DNA of 64,000 nt. It comes from Gracilaria gracilis. Taxonomy: Eukaryota > Rhodophyta > Florideophyceae > Gracilariales > Gracilariaceae. The notes under the pieces were generated by a model. The model was given only the letters and a program-made list of their open reading frames with translations. It made no database searches and was not told the origin of the DNA. The stretch spans positions 248,001 to 312,000 of the forward strand of contig JARGSG010000032.1 of NCBI GenBank assembly GCA_030374805.1. Direction: 5' to 3'. Numbering within the stretch: the first letter of the stretch is position 1; every line of letters begins with the position of its first letter. Of this stretch, positions 32,079 to 43,350 are shown in pieces. A program made the position numbers and the translations under genes.

Positions 32079-34041
32079 TCATTCATCATCTGTGGAATCG
32101 TGCACGCTATCAGTGCTTAGGTCGCCAGCGTTCGGTTCATGTTCAACCAGTTCCATGCGCAATACGAGAAGGCGTTGAAATCCAGCATGTTGTGTGTGTG
32201 AACGAGGGAGTCGCAGCACGGCTGTGTTGTGCGCTATAGCGACTTGGTGCTCAACGTTCATATCATTCAGCCGACATCGTCGTTGTGACAGCACTCTCTT
32301 TGATACCTTGTGGTTGCGTTCAACAGCTGCAGTAGAAGCCTGTGCGCGATACACTTCATCAAGGGCAATGGACAAACTTGGAAGACTCTCCCGCGTTTGA
32401 CCCCAACTAAAGCGGGCCTGGGCGTGTTTAAGCTTTGAAAGTAAAGCACTTGGTGTCACACATAGCTTAAGAAAGTCCAAAAGAAGTCTCTGTGCATGTG
32501 CGTCATCAACAGCAACCTTTTCAATCGCTCTATGGCATTGGTCTGTGTGAGATCCTTTGCCTAACGCCAACACAGCAGATCCAAAATGAGTGGTCACGTA
32601 AGTCCGGAATTTCTCGTAATAAGGATCGCAACGAAATGCCAATGCATGCACTGCACTATATATTCTATTCCATCGACGTAATAATGACCCTTCCAGTACT
32701 TGCTTCTCGCTCGCACTTAGAACATTGGATGACCTTAAACAAAGCAGCGTGGACACTAATGTAGCATAAACATCAGCCATAGTAGCAGAAGTGCTTTCCA
32801 AAAATCCAATAAACACTGAGAGTGGATTGAATAGAAAGGACGCGTCCCGAACTCGAGACGAAAATGACTGGCTGGACAAGAGAATTGTTAAAGCGTCAGG
32901 CATCTGAAAGTTTTCATCAATATTTTTTTGCGCTCGCTCATTCACTAAAGCGTATGGTAAGTATGCCAGCACTGTCTGTACCTTCGACAAGCGCTACAGC
33001 ATCAGATTAACAGTCGTTCAACGCGTAGGAGAAAACAGTAGCATGCTGTACACCTTTTGTAGCTTTTCTAAACATACTGAGTCATAAATCTTTCGTATCA
33101 AACCGGTGTTTATAACTATCTTTGAGACATAAAGAGCGTCCTTCACAGTCTGAGAAATTGCACTCATCTTACCAATGTCCATGCTAAAGATGTGGAGACA
33201 ATGGGTAGCACAACCATAAGCCCACTTGAATTTATTCTGTTCCACAAGAATTTCTCTCAAAAGCCGCGCACCATTGCATGAATCAGATATAAATGCAACA
33301 AGTAGAGATGCCAATCTTTTGATCCATGCGTTGAATACAGTTCTCTAATTTTGCCGCCAGGTGCTGGGATGTCTCACAGTGTAGATCCGTGTTCATGTAT
33401 TCTATAAAAATTGGCAATGGTGTGTGAAGTATTACGTTGTTCACAGATTTTGAACGCTTGTTAGTGGCGCCATCAATTGAAAGAACTCCATCATTGCTCT
33501 CCCTTATATGGTTCAGACAAGAATCCATACAATCGGTGTACATTTTTTCAAGAAGTTCGCCACAGATTCTTGGAACGAACGGCACTTTCCAGTTTGGAGC
33601 CAATGTTTGAAAAAATGTGAACCATGTCTTGTGTTCAAAAATTCCAAATGGTGATGCTGTTTCATGAATTGCCTTTGCAAGAAGCAAATTTAGCGTTTCC
33701 CGTCGTTCTGATGAGATAGTACTGTTCAAGATATGAGTCAATGGTCCTCTGCCTATTATCCGTGGTAAGGTTGGCGTTATTCGGCTGTGCACGGCCCCAT
33801 TAGAAGATCCCGGAGTTGTGCTTTGAGAGTAAGAAGCAGTTGGTTCGTGAGTGTTTTGGTCAAGTAATGCTCCAATAGAGCGCTTTGTTTCTGTACAGTT
33901 GCGAGAATGGGTGTCCATATTCACTGAACTTGCTGAGACAGATTTTAGACAGTACTTGCATTTTGCTCTCGAGGTTTTGAAGCCTGAGCTTGGTGCTATT
34001 TTGTCAAAGAATGCCCAAAAACTAGCTTTGGGACGTCCCAT
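32079..34041 (-). pseudogene. hAT transposase
   Basis: The ATG at 34041 opens MGRPKASFWAFFDKIAPSS. A BED-type zinc finger follows (CKYCLKS ... HSRNC, residues about 28-49). Acidic residues expected for catalysis are visible in VLSIDGATNKRSKS, in FISDSCNGARLLREI and in the C-terminal dimerisation region STAAVERNHKVSKRVLSQRR. A frameshift lies between 33283 and 33314. Two stops follow in one frame: TGA at 33018 after SPTR, where hAT proteins have the conserved Trp, and TAG at 32994 where Gln fits (NLML-RLSKV). The protein would be about 650 residues, normal for the family. Non-functional as it stands. Confidence 0.88.
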
Positions 34042-34274
34042 GGTTAGGAAAGCATTAACGTTGGTGTGTAATTCTTGCTTGGTTTATTGGAGATGTACTA
34101 CAGTTGAGCATTGGTTGCTTCTGTAATGCATATGATAGGCATTGGAGTTCAAAATTTGAATATAGACTCTGTAATCCACTGTAAGATGTTTTGAACCTGA
34201 TGTGAACGTTTTATACGTTTACAAAACGTTTAAAACGTTTGCAAAAAGAATTGAACGTTTTAAATGTTTCTATA

Positions 34275-34282
34275 TCCCCTTG
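34275..34282. repeat. Right target duplication of hAT
   Basis: TCCCCTTG, identical to 30691-30698. Confidence 0.85.
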
Positions 34283-34290
34283 GCTAACCC

Positions 34291-34560
34291 TATGAACATT
34301 GCCTGTGGGTCAAATGTGTCCGAAATACGGCCCAAACTATGTCCAAAATGTGTCAGTATTTTTTGGTCCAAATAATATCTGAAAAAGCCCGAAACATGGT
34401 CCAATATATGCCTTTTACTGTAGGACCAAATTGTGCCCACTAACAAGACGGCGGTTCTGGTACGAAAGTCGTCCCTAAGCTTTAGTCCGCCTCAAACACC
34501 AAAACGTGTCAGAGTCCAGACCATAAATGTTCCAATAGTGGCCCACATCCATACTGGTAT
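34291..34560. repeat. Dispersed non-coding repeat C, copy 1
   Basis: A run of short GTCC, GGCC and GCCC motifs about every 15-25 bases in AT-rich sequence. Part of it (about 34395-34470: GCCTTTTACTGTAGGACC, then CACTAACAAGACGG and GGTACGAAAGT) aligns with 63285-63350. Confidence 0.4.
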
Positions 34561-35376
34561 AAATCGTGGGGAGAACCACATGCAGACTGAAACTGGGCTC
34601 AATTCTCTCTGATAACCGTCGAATATATTCGCAGATGTGGGCTGTTGTACTACGCTTGCTTGCTGCTATTGGGTCAAAAAATAGACGTATAAGCAACAAA
34701 AACAACTCCAACTTATGGCAGAACAGGAAGCATATTTATTCATTATTACATATATGGAAATTAGCGGGTTTTCTTCATAGTGTTCCCCATGATGAAGGAG
34801 CATTTACATGATCATTTCAAACCGACTTTACCCAGTCCAAGCCTCCAGAAGTGAGGCAACCACGACAAAAACAAAGAACAGCGGACCAGAAGGAATGGCG
34901 GACCAGAAACAAAGGCGGATGTTGGAGAATACCCATGTCTTCAGTGATGAGTGGCCCGGTTCAAAGTCAGCAGGCGACAGCATACTGGTAGTCGGAAAAG
35001 GCCGTACGTATGCAACCAGTTCTTCGCTTGCTTTTCCCGCGTCTGTTCAGCGCGCGACGAAAGCTTCTTGCTCTTCATTAAATTTTCGCCGCAACAACAA
35101 GTTCTCGGAAGGGCGACGTAAGAGCATATCATGGAAAGCACACTAAGAAGTGGAAGCTAGCATTGGAATATAATGTAGTCGCTGACATGGATAAAATATG
35201 AAGGAATGGCTTTCAACTCACTCGCTGTGGAACAGCAGTCACTTTTTATCTGCCATAAATCAACAGGCAGATAGCAAGAAGGATATCGATGGATGGATGG
35301 AGTACACAAATCGGGTGGCCGATACGGTTCTGAAGACCACAGGAAATGGGTGAATTCCATTTTGCTCTGCGTCTAA
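34561..35376. other. Intergenic stretch without recognised features
   Basis: Short frames only, none with a domain. No repeat or RNA seen. Confidence 0.4.
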
Positions 35377-36391
35377 TCAAGAATTAGTAGAGCGAGGGGT
35401 GGTGCGGGGTGTACGGAAACTGGAACGAGCACCAGTCTTTTTTCTCATGCGAGAGCGATTACCATCCTTCCGGTTACGACGGGCAGCGCTCTTTTCCTCT
35501 GCTTTAGTATCACTGTCATCAGAGAGTTCAATGTCATTGTCCATTCCATGACGGGCTGGAAGCTTAGGAGCCGAAGTTGTGGAGATATTCCTGTGCCTTG
35601 GACGCTTCTTCGAAAGTCGGCGTGGTCGAACGGGCTCATGTACATCCGACAGATCGTAATCTTCACCATCAACAGAATCATTTGTCTCTTCGTACATACG
35701 CTTTTTTGGCGCTCTTCTGGATACCCGACGTTCTCCTACGTCGCTCTCCTGCTCTCCCTCCTCTTCGTCATGATCGAAGATTTCACTGCGAGCCATTTTC
35801 CTCCCACGTGCGTTTCGCGAGTGTTCATGTTGAGCGTCATCGCTCAGCTCACCTCCAACGAAAACTTCTTCATCATGGGGATATTGGCACCGCAGCACGG
35901 AGTCTTCATTGTTTGCCTGAGAAAAACTGCTGATTGCCACCCTGATCTGTGTCACGAATCGAAGTGGTACCTCGTAAGTCGCCACCCTCTACGCCTTTTC
36001 CCGGCTTCTTCGATTCCCTCTTCGATGCCTCAACCTTCGCTTTCCTATCCCTCTGCATTGCCTCCTTGGTAAACTCGGTTGCGATCCAGTAGTTTTGAGC
36101 AGCACGTAGTACCGGGAACGTGTCGACGATCTTTTTCTTCAGTTGTGACAGCTTAGAAGCATACTCGATCTTGATAGATGTGAATGTTCGTTCACCTCTG
36201 GCTAGCCCGAACTTCTGATACAGATCCTGTCTGATAATGTCCTTTGCTGCGTTCGCCATTTCCATATACACTAGGAGGTCAATGCTCGAAGAGGCACCGG
36301 AAGGCATCTTCTCGCGGTAGAGACGGTTGAACACTAAGCGGGCAGATATGGCAGCTCCAGTTGGTACGCCAGGGCGGTCCGATGTCTTCAT
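35377..36391 (-). pseudogene. Unidentified nuclear-type protein, frameshifted
   Basis: The ATG at 36391 opens MKTSDRPGVPTGAAISARLV. The first 130 residues are helical (IDLLVYMEMANAAKDIIRQD, YASKLSQLKKKIVDTFPVLR) and basic at the end. Between 35985 and 35906 the frame changes and the protein continues with an acidic, then Lys/Arg-rich, low-complexity tail (HDEEEGEQESDVGERR, basic blocks) ending at 35377. The alternation of acidic and basic blocks suggests a nuclear protein. I do not recognise the family. It runs opposite to the CACTA-like transposase 1.5 kb away, and could be an accessory gene of that element. Confidence 0.45.
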
Positions 36392-36879
36392 TCTCCTCTT
36401 ATACTAGGTGGGAATGTCAATAGAGTTGGGTGGCACCTCAGAGAAATGAAGAGCAGATTCAGGGAGCACTCGGTCCTGCTGAACTGATGGAACGCAATCT
36501 GCAGTCACCTCCAAGTTATGCATAACGGGTGAACTCATATTGGGCAGAGGCTACGGAGTTCTCAATTACTTAGATGCATAACAAGGACGGTTAGTGACCA
36601 TTATTATCAACTTCAGAACTTCAAAGTAGAGAAAAATATTTTATACTTACTATGTAGCGGAGGTCCCGATAACAAGGAGCAAGGGTAGCTAGTGAACGCC
36701 CAACGGTACGGAAGGGTCTCAGTAATTACGACGGATCGCACTAGAGAGGAACGGAATGGTGTGGAACCCCAAACGCCTTCTGTATATTCACAGCAAATGA
36801 GCCACAGTACTCCAAGTCAGTCAATGCTTTCTAGAGTATCAAGACTGGTGCAATGCTTTTGAACGAACACTCTAAATCC
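36392..36879. other. Spacer between unknown gene and minisatellite
   Basis: No coding or repeat signal seen. Confidence 0.35.
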
Positions 36880-37134
36880 GATCAGAAGAGTGCAAACAGG
36901 AGCTTGTAGACAGACCAAACGTTTGAAACCAAGCACAAGAATGCAACCAGTAGCTTGCGAACAGACAAAAGGCTTCAATTCAAGCACACAAATGCAATCA
37001 GTAGCTTGCGAACAGACAAAAACCTTCAAGTCAAGCACACGAATGCAACCAGTTATTTTTGAACAGGCAAAATGCTTCCAACCAAGGACAGGAATGCAAT
37101 CAGTGGCCTGTGCATAGACAAACAGTTTCAAACC
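36880..37134. repeat. 51-base minisatellite, five units
   Basis: Units start at 36880, 36931, 36982, 37033 and 37084 (core AAGCACA-GAATGCAACCAGT). The period is 17 codons, so both strands stay open. The minus strand reads a Cys/Leu/Val-rich 17-residue repeat (CSQATDCICVLELKPFV). Confidence 0.8.
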
Positions 37135-37197
37135 GGTAGTCCAAGCAGTAGAATTCAAAGAAGGGCGCAAGAACGAACAGCTCCAAATCAGGAAGGC

Positions 37198-37236
37198 GAA
37201 TGCAGGAGACGAATGCAGGAGACGAATGCAGGGGGC
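37198..37236. repeat. 13-base tandem repeat, three units
   Basis: GAATGCAGGAGAC twice, then GAATGCAGGGGGC. It lies just right of the 51-base array. Confidence 0.7.
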
Positions 37237-37911
37237 GAATACGAAAACGTGCCCTTCCCGAGCAGTCGAAGCAAAGAATGGCAATCGAAGCAGGCGAATG
37301 CAGTGAATAGAGTTGGAACAAACCGTTTGTAACCTGCAGTTGATATGTTAGCGTACCTCCACTTGAACTGCAGTTGTGGCAGTGAAAGAGAAGAAGAGCT
37401 GAGGCGAGACACAAAAGGGGCGGGTCAGACGCTGTGTCTGCTCCTCACCAGCTCTTGCACTTAAGGTGTGCACGAAATTACGTCAAGTGAAGGGCAAGGC
37501 AGACAAGTAGACCAAGCGAAAGCGAAGGCGTGAGTGATGTATTGTAATTCCGGTAGAACACCTTTGGCTCAAATTCTCCCAAATTATACCTCCTTTCAAA
37601 TCGCTTGGAAAAGGGGCCTTCAAAAACGGTATGATACATACAGTAGATGGGTTAAGTTCGAGGAAATCATTGTTGGAGGTACCGTTGGTACGGCTCCTTC
37701 GGAGGCATACATACACTCCAAGATGAAATTTTAACGGCCAGAGTCCAAAGGCTACAAAGACCTTCTCTATCAATAAGCTTGGTTCCCCAGGTTCCGACTT
37801 GTGTTATATACTCTATTTGGTTTGGTTTTTGTGAAAGCAGATTTAAATACGCTTACGGCCAACGTAGCCGGCGAAAGACATGGCAGGAAGCGACGAAGAA
37901 AACGATGGCAG
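37237..37911. other. Region upstream of CACTA-like transposase
   Basis: No domain-bearing frame. The transposase frame is open back to about 37801 but lacks an ATG before 37912. No terminal repeats of a CACTA element could be recognised. Confidence 0.4.
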
Positions 37912-40900
37912 ATGCAGGAGAAGCAAGCATCTCCAACCCAAAGTCTAAGCCCTGAAAGCGATGATGTAGTTCATAGCTCTGGTTCTGTTTCTCCTCCCAC
38001 AAGAAAGCGAAGATGCAAATGGGAGATCATTAAGGAAACGCCAGAAACGCTCAGAGACCTATCGAGAAGACTGGAAGGAGCAGAAAGAATACCCGCAAAC
38101 CATGCGGCCCAGCATGATTTACCAACTCATAGCAAAACCCATCTTAGTATCGCTCCGTGCTTACTCGATGATGGCGAGAACAGTCCTGGAGAAGAGAGAG
38201 TTCATATTGAAAAGACAACCCAAAACAATGATCGTATCATTCCAGTTCATATGAACCCGTCCAGCAATCTTGAGAATCCGGAAGGAACGGAGTTGTTTGG
38301 TAGCTACACCGGTAGGTCCTCTAGTGCCTATGAAAGCTACTACAATAGTTCATCCGAGGACGGTGATATCTTAAGCGATGATGAGCTCTTATGTGGAATT
38401 GATGAGAACCATATACTGATTCCCAACGCGAGCGAGTTTCGAAGACTGAGCAGCTTCTTGTACACGGCGGAGCTCTCGAACATCTCACAGAGAACGATCG
38501 AAAAGTTAATGGCTGTCAATCCAATCCAAGCAACAGTCTCCTACAGAGCCCTGGCATTCTACGCAATGAAACACTCATTGGCTGTGAAAAGTTGCTCTGA
38601 AATGTGCCCTGACGGTCATGTTGTATCCCAGGGAAGATTGAGCACCTCAAAGCAATGTCCCAAGTGCATGATGTCCATCAAAGGACCACGAAGTGCAAAG
38701 TTCTGGTATGTGAAGCCATCCGTTGGGATTGCAGCACTCTGTAGGTCTCCCGACGCATTTCAAGAAGTAATGGATGGCTGCAGGCGCGCAAAGAGAGCAT
38801 GTACAGATCCGAGTCCCTGTAATGAAGATGAATATAACGATTTCTACTACGGGAACATGTTCAAGAGGCGTTTCTCGAACGTTATGCAGAATTGGAGTGA
38901 AGACTCAGGAGAGATACTCGTGTTATTAACGATTTCCACAGATGGCTTCGAATGTTCCAGAAACCGTAAGGGAGAGCCTATAACCACATGGCCACTTGTG
39001 TCTACCATTTTGAACTTCAGCCCTGTAGAGAGATCTCGCGCCAACAACGCTCTTTTACTGGCTATCATACCTGGATCTCATTCAGGCGAGTATTTAGATA
39101 CCTTTCTACATGCGATCGTAGAAGATCTGCGGGAGTTGGAGCGAGGAATGCAAATAATCTGCCCTGATAACAGTATTCGGATGTTAAAAGCATTTGTAGT
39201 TTTCTTCACGGCGAACTGGCCCGCTGCTTCGAAAGTTCTTGGATATCTTGGACATACTGCGAGTGTCTTCTGCAGATTCTGTTTGAAAAAGAAGAAATAT
39301 ATACCGCAGTTCAAGTGCTCATACGCAACCCCTTCCATTCCAAAACCTGTGTGGAACGCAGTCTTGAAAAAGAAGACGACATACATGGTTGGTGATGTGA
39401 CAGATATCGAGTGCGGGGAGAAACGTTTCAGCACAGTCGTTGTCAACACATGGAGGACACTGCGTACGATTTCCGTTCCCGAAGCCGAGAGAAGGAAACT
39501 GGTGAAGAAGACGGGAATCAAATATGACTGTTGTCTCAGAAATCTTTCCCTCGACTTCAAGTACGCATTTCCATATGATGTTATGCACCTTGTTCTTCTC
39601 GGCTGGACGAAACATATTACGAGGTTGATGACGGGACTCCATCCCCGTCACGAAAAGCAGTCCACTCTACCAAGCTTCTGTATCCCGAGAGACACTCTGC
39701 GAAGGATTGATGAAGCCCTGAAAAACTGTTCCAATGGAATCTTTGTAACTGGGGTCATTCTCCAATGTCTCTAGGTGATCTCAGTAGGTTTAAAGCTGAA
39801 GACTTGAAGAGATTCGCAGAGCTGTACTTCTTACCATTCCTGCATCGGTTTAATGTGGATTTGAAAACTGTGAGTATATGGAGATTGACGTCCAAAACGG
39901 TCCGGCTTTGTTTTTGGGTATGACTGGGGGTCTGCGGCCGTGAAAGAAATGAAAAAGGTGGCCGAAGAACTGTACATTCGCTTCTTAGATAAGTATTATG
40001 ACGAGGATTGTACGAACGCATACTGCTTGACATCGTCCACTCATGCGATTATACATCTTCCGGAGCTTCTGAGAGAATGTGGTCCACTTCCCAACACTTC
40101 GCAGTTCTTAATTGAATGACTGCTGGGAGATATAGGCAGGCGGAATCATGGAAAAGTTAACGTCTCCTCCACTCTATTTCACAGGAATCACAAGCTATTA
40201 TTCCTTCGAATCATGAACGGCGGAATGCTCCCCAAACAGCTATGGAGTCCAGCCTTACTTTGAATTCATTTGAAGATTCATCCGTGACAGAGACTGAAAG
40301 CTCTTTCGAACTAGATATACGCGCAAAATGTCACGGACGCGGTCGGGAATGTTCTCTTTCTACCGCAAATCAGGCAGCAGTATCTCGCTTCGTCGCCACC
40401 ACCTTCTCATCTTCGAAAAAATTTCAGATTGTTGGGGCGATGCAGTACAATTCAGCGACCATACGCCACCCTAAGAGAGAGTTGACCATTGAAACAACGG
40501 ATTGGTACAATAGAAGAACCAAGAAACGACAAGAGGCGCGGCAGAAGTTCTGCATTGCAGCGGAATTCGTCAGGTCCGACGACGAAGAAGAACTCGCCGA
40601 ACCTAGTATGCCTCCGATGTCTAACAGGACGGACCCATTGGTCCCAAAAGATCTGTATTACGGTGACGTGCGAAAGATTATTGAAATCGGTATCCATATC
40701 TGTGGGTCCGCCCAAGTAGAACGCTTGAGAGTGGTGTTTGTTGACGTAGAATGGCAATACGGCTGTGTTCATAATGAACAACTGGACCTCGTATATGTCA
40801 AAAATCGAAGACGAACATCGAGAACCACTGAGATTTCCCATTGCATACAACGTGTTGCTGGGTTTCTAGACATTGCCAGCAGACGATACTACTTGGAAGG

Positions 40901-41262
40901 AGAACGAGAGCAAAAAGCTCGCGGGTGGCTTGATATCAGTGCAAGGAATTGGTGGAACCGAGTAGAGCCAGAAATTTGTGCGGGCTATGATCGCGTCGCG
41001 TCGAGTAAGAACGGAGAAGGAAGTGAGACGGTACATCAAGTGCGATGCGCAGAATGTACCGGCGTGTCGAAAATGTGGACATCGCTTTCAGAAGCGAGAC
41101 AATCTGATCCGCCATATTCAGGCGGTTTATCTCAAGTTGAAGGCGTTCATTTGTACGTTTTGCCCCGCGAGACTCGGATACAAAACGCATCTTGAGAGAA
41201 AACAACAAAAGCACACCCGAACGGCGCACGAGGACGTGAAGTTGTTTCAGGTGCACGCGTGA
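37912..41262 (+). pseudogene. CACTA/Plavaka-like transposase (tnp2 type)
   Basis: From the ATG at 37912 a 620-codon frame runs to 39774. An acidic Ser-rich N-terminus is followed by the tnp2 core: a Cys cluster (CPDGHVV ... QCPKCMM), ISTDGFECSRNRKGEPITTW, NFSPVERSRANNALLLAIIP, GYLGHTASVFCRFC and FPYDVMHLVLLGWTKH, which contain the Asp residues typical of the family. After a frameshift near 39745 the protein continues (LSRFKAEDLKRFAELYFLPF), then in the original frame to TGA at 40117, where Trp would fit (FLIE-LLGDIGRR). A third frame (40242-41195) holds YYGDVRKIIEIGIHICG and FVDVEWQYGCVHNEQ, like the C-terminal domain of such transposases. The last part (40978-41262) shows two C2H2-like motifs (CRKCGHRF, CTFCPARL), the first lacking its final His. 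The N-terminal 620 codons are intact. Confidence 0.75.
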
Positions 41263-42042
41263 GAGTTTTTAACGATAGAGCGGATGGTGGCCCCTTTTTT
41301 GTGTTTAAACTAACTTGGAGGCTTATAAGTGTTGAGAGAGAATATGGGGCAGTGATCTAATTGCTCGAAGCTGGCGCACGCTCGCTCTGCCTCACGCAGT
41401 ATTCGAACACGTGCGCGAGAGCACTGGGCGCGCTCACTGCGTTTTGCTTTTGCTCGCGGCTGGACGCCCTCGAGGCGGTACACGCAGGTGTGCTGTGGTA
41501 GGCTTTTGGCAAGCTGGCGCGGCGCGCGGCTGTTGACGCAAGCAAATTGATGTGGCGTTAGTTTTGAAGCGCCACATTGCGGGGCGAAGGGGATGTTGGC
41601 ATATAATGTTAGCGTGAAGGTGAACGCCGCGTTGGAAAGCGGCACGGGTGGTGTTGGATGCATGAGCAAGCACGAGTAGGGCTCGCTGCATGGTTCCACC
41701 GCGCGGCTGGCGCGCGCGTTGAATTGAATGAGCAAGCACGCACACTATCTACATTCAGCATGATGATGAGCAAGCGCAGCGCCACTCGTGAGCGGCGGCA
41801 ACGGCGGAGGTGCGACGGGCGCGCGCGGCGCGCGCGGCGCGCGCGTGACGGTGACGTCAGTGCGGTGGAAGCGCCTTCAAACGCGACCCATGTGGAGTGT
41901 ACTAACGGTACAACAACGGACGCGCCGTGCCAAGTTGGCCACCGGCGGCTGCTTTTGCAACTTGTCTCCGCCCGCCACTCGCTGGAAAAATAGAAGCATC
42001 GCCATTGGCGTGTGCGCGCGCCTCCGCCACTTGCGCCTCATA
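41263..42042. other. GC-rich intergenic stretch
   Basis: Several overlapping frames exist on both strands because stops are rare in GC-rich DNA. None has a domain. A TGACGTCA palindrome, the core of a CRE/bZIP site, occurs near 41850. Confidence 0.4.
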
Positions 42043-43350
42043 TTATTCGCGCTGTCGTACCCCCGACGCGCTGTAGCGCTCGCTGCTGTGGTACAAGCGC
42101 TGGCCCGTCGTCTCATCGAAGAACTTGTTCTTCCGCATTCCCAGTTCAAAGCCCGTCAGTAGCTGGTACGCAGCCTTGGGCACCGTCAGAAACCTGATGT
42201 ACGTATTCTGCCAATCGTACGTCAACATCGATCGCATGCGTGGCACCAGATACTCTGCAACCGTGTGCAGCTCCTCTGCTAGGAAGTTGAAGATGCGTCT
42301 CGACGAGCGCTCAACGTTCTCGCCAAGCAGCAGGTTGGTGAGCACCATGCCCGGCGACAGGCAATGGAAGCGGCAGAACGCCGCGGCAAATTCCTTGTTG
42401 AGCGTATTGAGCAGGTGCGGCACGCTACGTTTCGTCGCGCTGTACGCTGCGTACGTCGCGGTAGCATTACCAATCGTCCCACTTCCATCCATGACAAACA
42501 CATGAACGCGCCGTTGCTGCGCTTCAGCAATGCGCACTGCCTCCCTTGCACAGAACAGTGACTCTAACCAGAAGGTGGCCACGACGTTCCGCTAATCGTC
42601 CGGCTGCGCGTCCCGCAGCGCTGCGCGCTTGGCCACCGTGCCGGCATTGCAGATGAAGGTGTCCACTGACGGCAGGTTGTGCTTAGCAAACTCGGCCAGT
42701 TTGGCCACCTGTTGCTCATCGCCCACATCTGCCACGCAGCAAAACACTTTGGCGCCCGGGTAGTCGGCGTGCACCCACTCCACTGTGTTGCGCACGGGGT
42801 CGGCTGTACGCGACGACAACACCACGGCGTCATTATTGCCACCAAATTGTCGAGCCAGCGCACGCCCGACACCCTTGGTAGACCCTAGTAAAAAAATTTT
42901 TATAAATGGCGCACTACGTTTTGCAAAAAGTAACAAATGTCGTAGAAAACTTTTGCTTTTATTGAAGAGATGGAGTATAAATTCCATGCTTTACGCCATT
43001 TCACCGCCATTTATAGCATGATCTAGAAAAAGAATTACGCCATTTTTGACACTTTTCATAAATGGCGTACAAACAATGAATAAGTTTTCAGCATTCGTAT
43101 TCGAGGTATTAAGTTTTGTTCTATATTTGTACGCCATTTATAGAAAGTGTCAAAAATGGCGTAAATCTTTGTCTAGATCATGCTATAAATGGCGGTGAAA
43201 TGGCGTAAAGCATGGAATTTATACGCCATCTCTTCAATGAAAACAAAAGTTTTCTACGCCATTTGTTACTTTTTGCAAACGTAGTGCGCCATTTATAAAA
43301 AGTTCTTTCCTAGGGAGAACTAATGATCACTATGCTGAAGATGGCCGTCA
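42043..43350 (-). pseudogene. Chlorophyll(ide) b reductase-like dehydrogenase (NOL/NYC1 type), MITE-interrupted
   Basis: The likely start is an ATG near 43350 (MTAIFSIVIISS). The MITE at 42883-43315 then interrupts the dinucleotide-binding loop, which resumes as LLGSTKGVGRALARQFGG. Further motifs are FICNAGTVAKRAALRD (the NAG motif), ATYAAYSATKRSVPHL (catalytic Tyr-x-x-x-Lys), CLSPGMVLTNLLLG, AEYLVPRMRSML and YIRFLTVPKAAYQLL. The last group is characteristic of NOL/NYC1, which reduce chlorophyll(ide) b in plastids. In a lineage without chlorophyll b the substrate may differ. An in-frame TAG at 42592 separates the two halves without a frame change. Without MITE and stop it would be about 320 residues, close to NOL length without transit peptide. 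I see no clear transit peptide. Confidence 0.75.
42883..43315. mobile_element. MITE-A: 433 bp foldback element with about 190-base arms
   Basis: The left half and the reverse complement of the right half match over about 190 bases at roughly 95 percent by eye. Ends read CCCTAGTAAA and CCCTAGGAAA inward. A central loop of about 50 bases joins the arms. AAATGGCG/CGCCATTT recurs many times in each arm. The flanks are AGA on both sides (42880-42882, 43316-43318), a possible 3-base duplication. It encodes no transposase. RNA from it would fold into a very long hairpin. Confidence 0.88.

Larger units (their letters stand above)
30699..34274 (-). mobile_element. hAT DNA transposon with perfect 8 bp target duplication
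   Basis: The element is 3,576 bases. Both ends read TATAGAAA inward, with 10 of the first 12 bases matching (TATAGAAATGTT left, TATAGAAACATT right). Subterminal AACGTT/ACGTTT motifs cluster at both ends. TCCCCTTG flanks it on both sides, the 8 bp duplication typical of hAT. The transposase occupies the right half on the minus strand. The left third holds a GC-rich minisatellite. Confidence 0.9.

Noticed and set aside
36817-37284. 155-codon minus-strand frame as a Cys-rich repeat protein gene
   Set aside because: The frame is open on both strands because the minisatellite period is a multiple of three. Kept as a repeat, not a gene.
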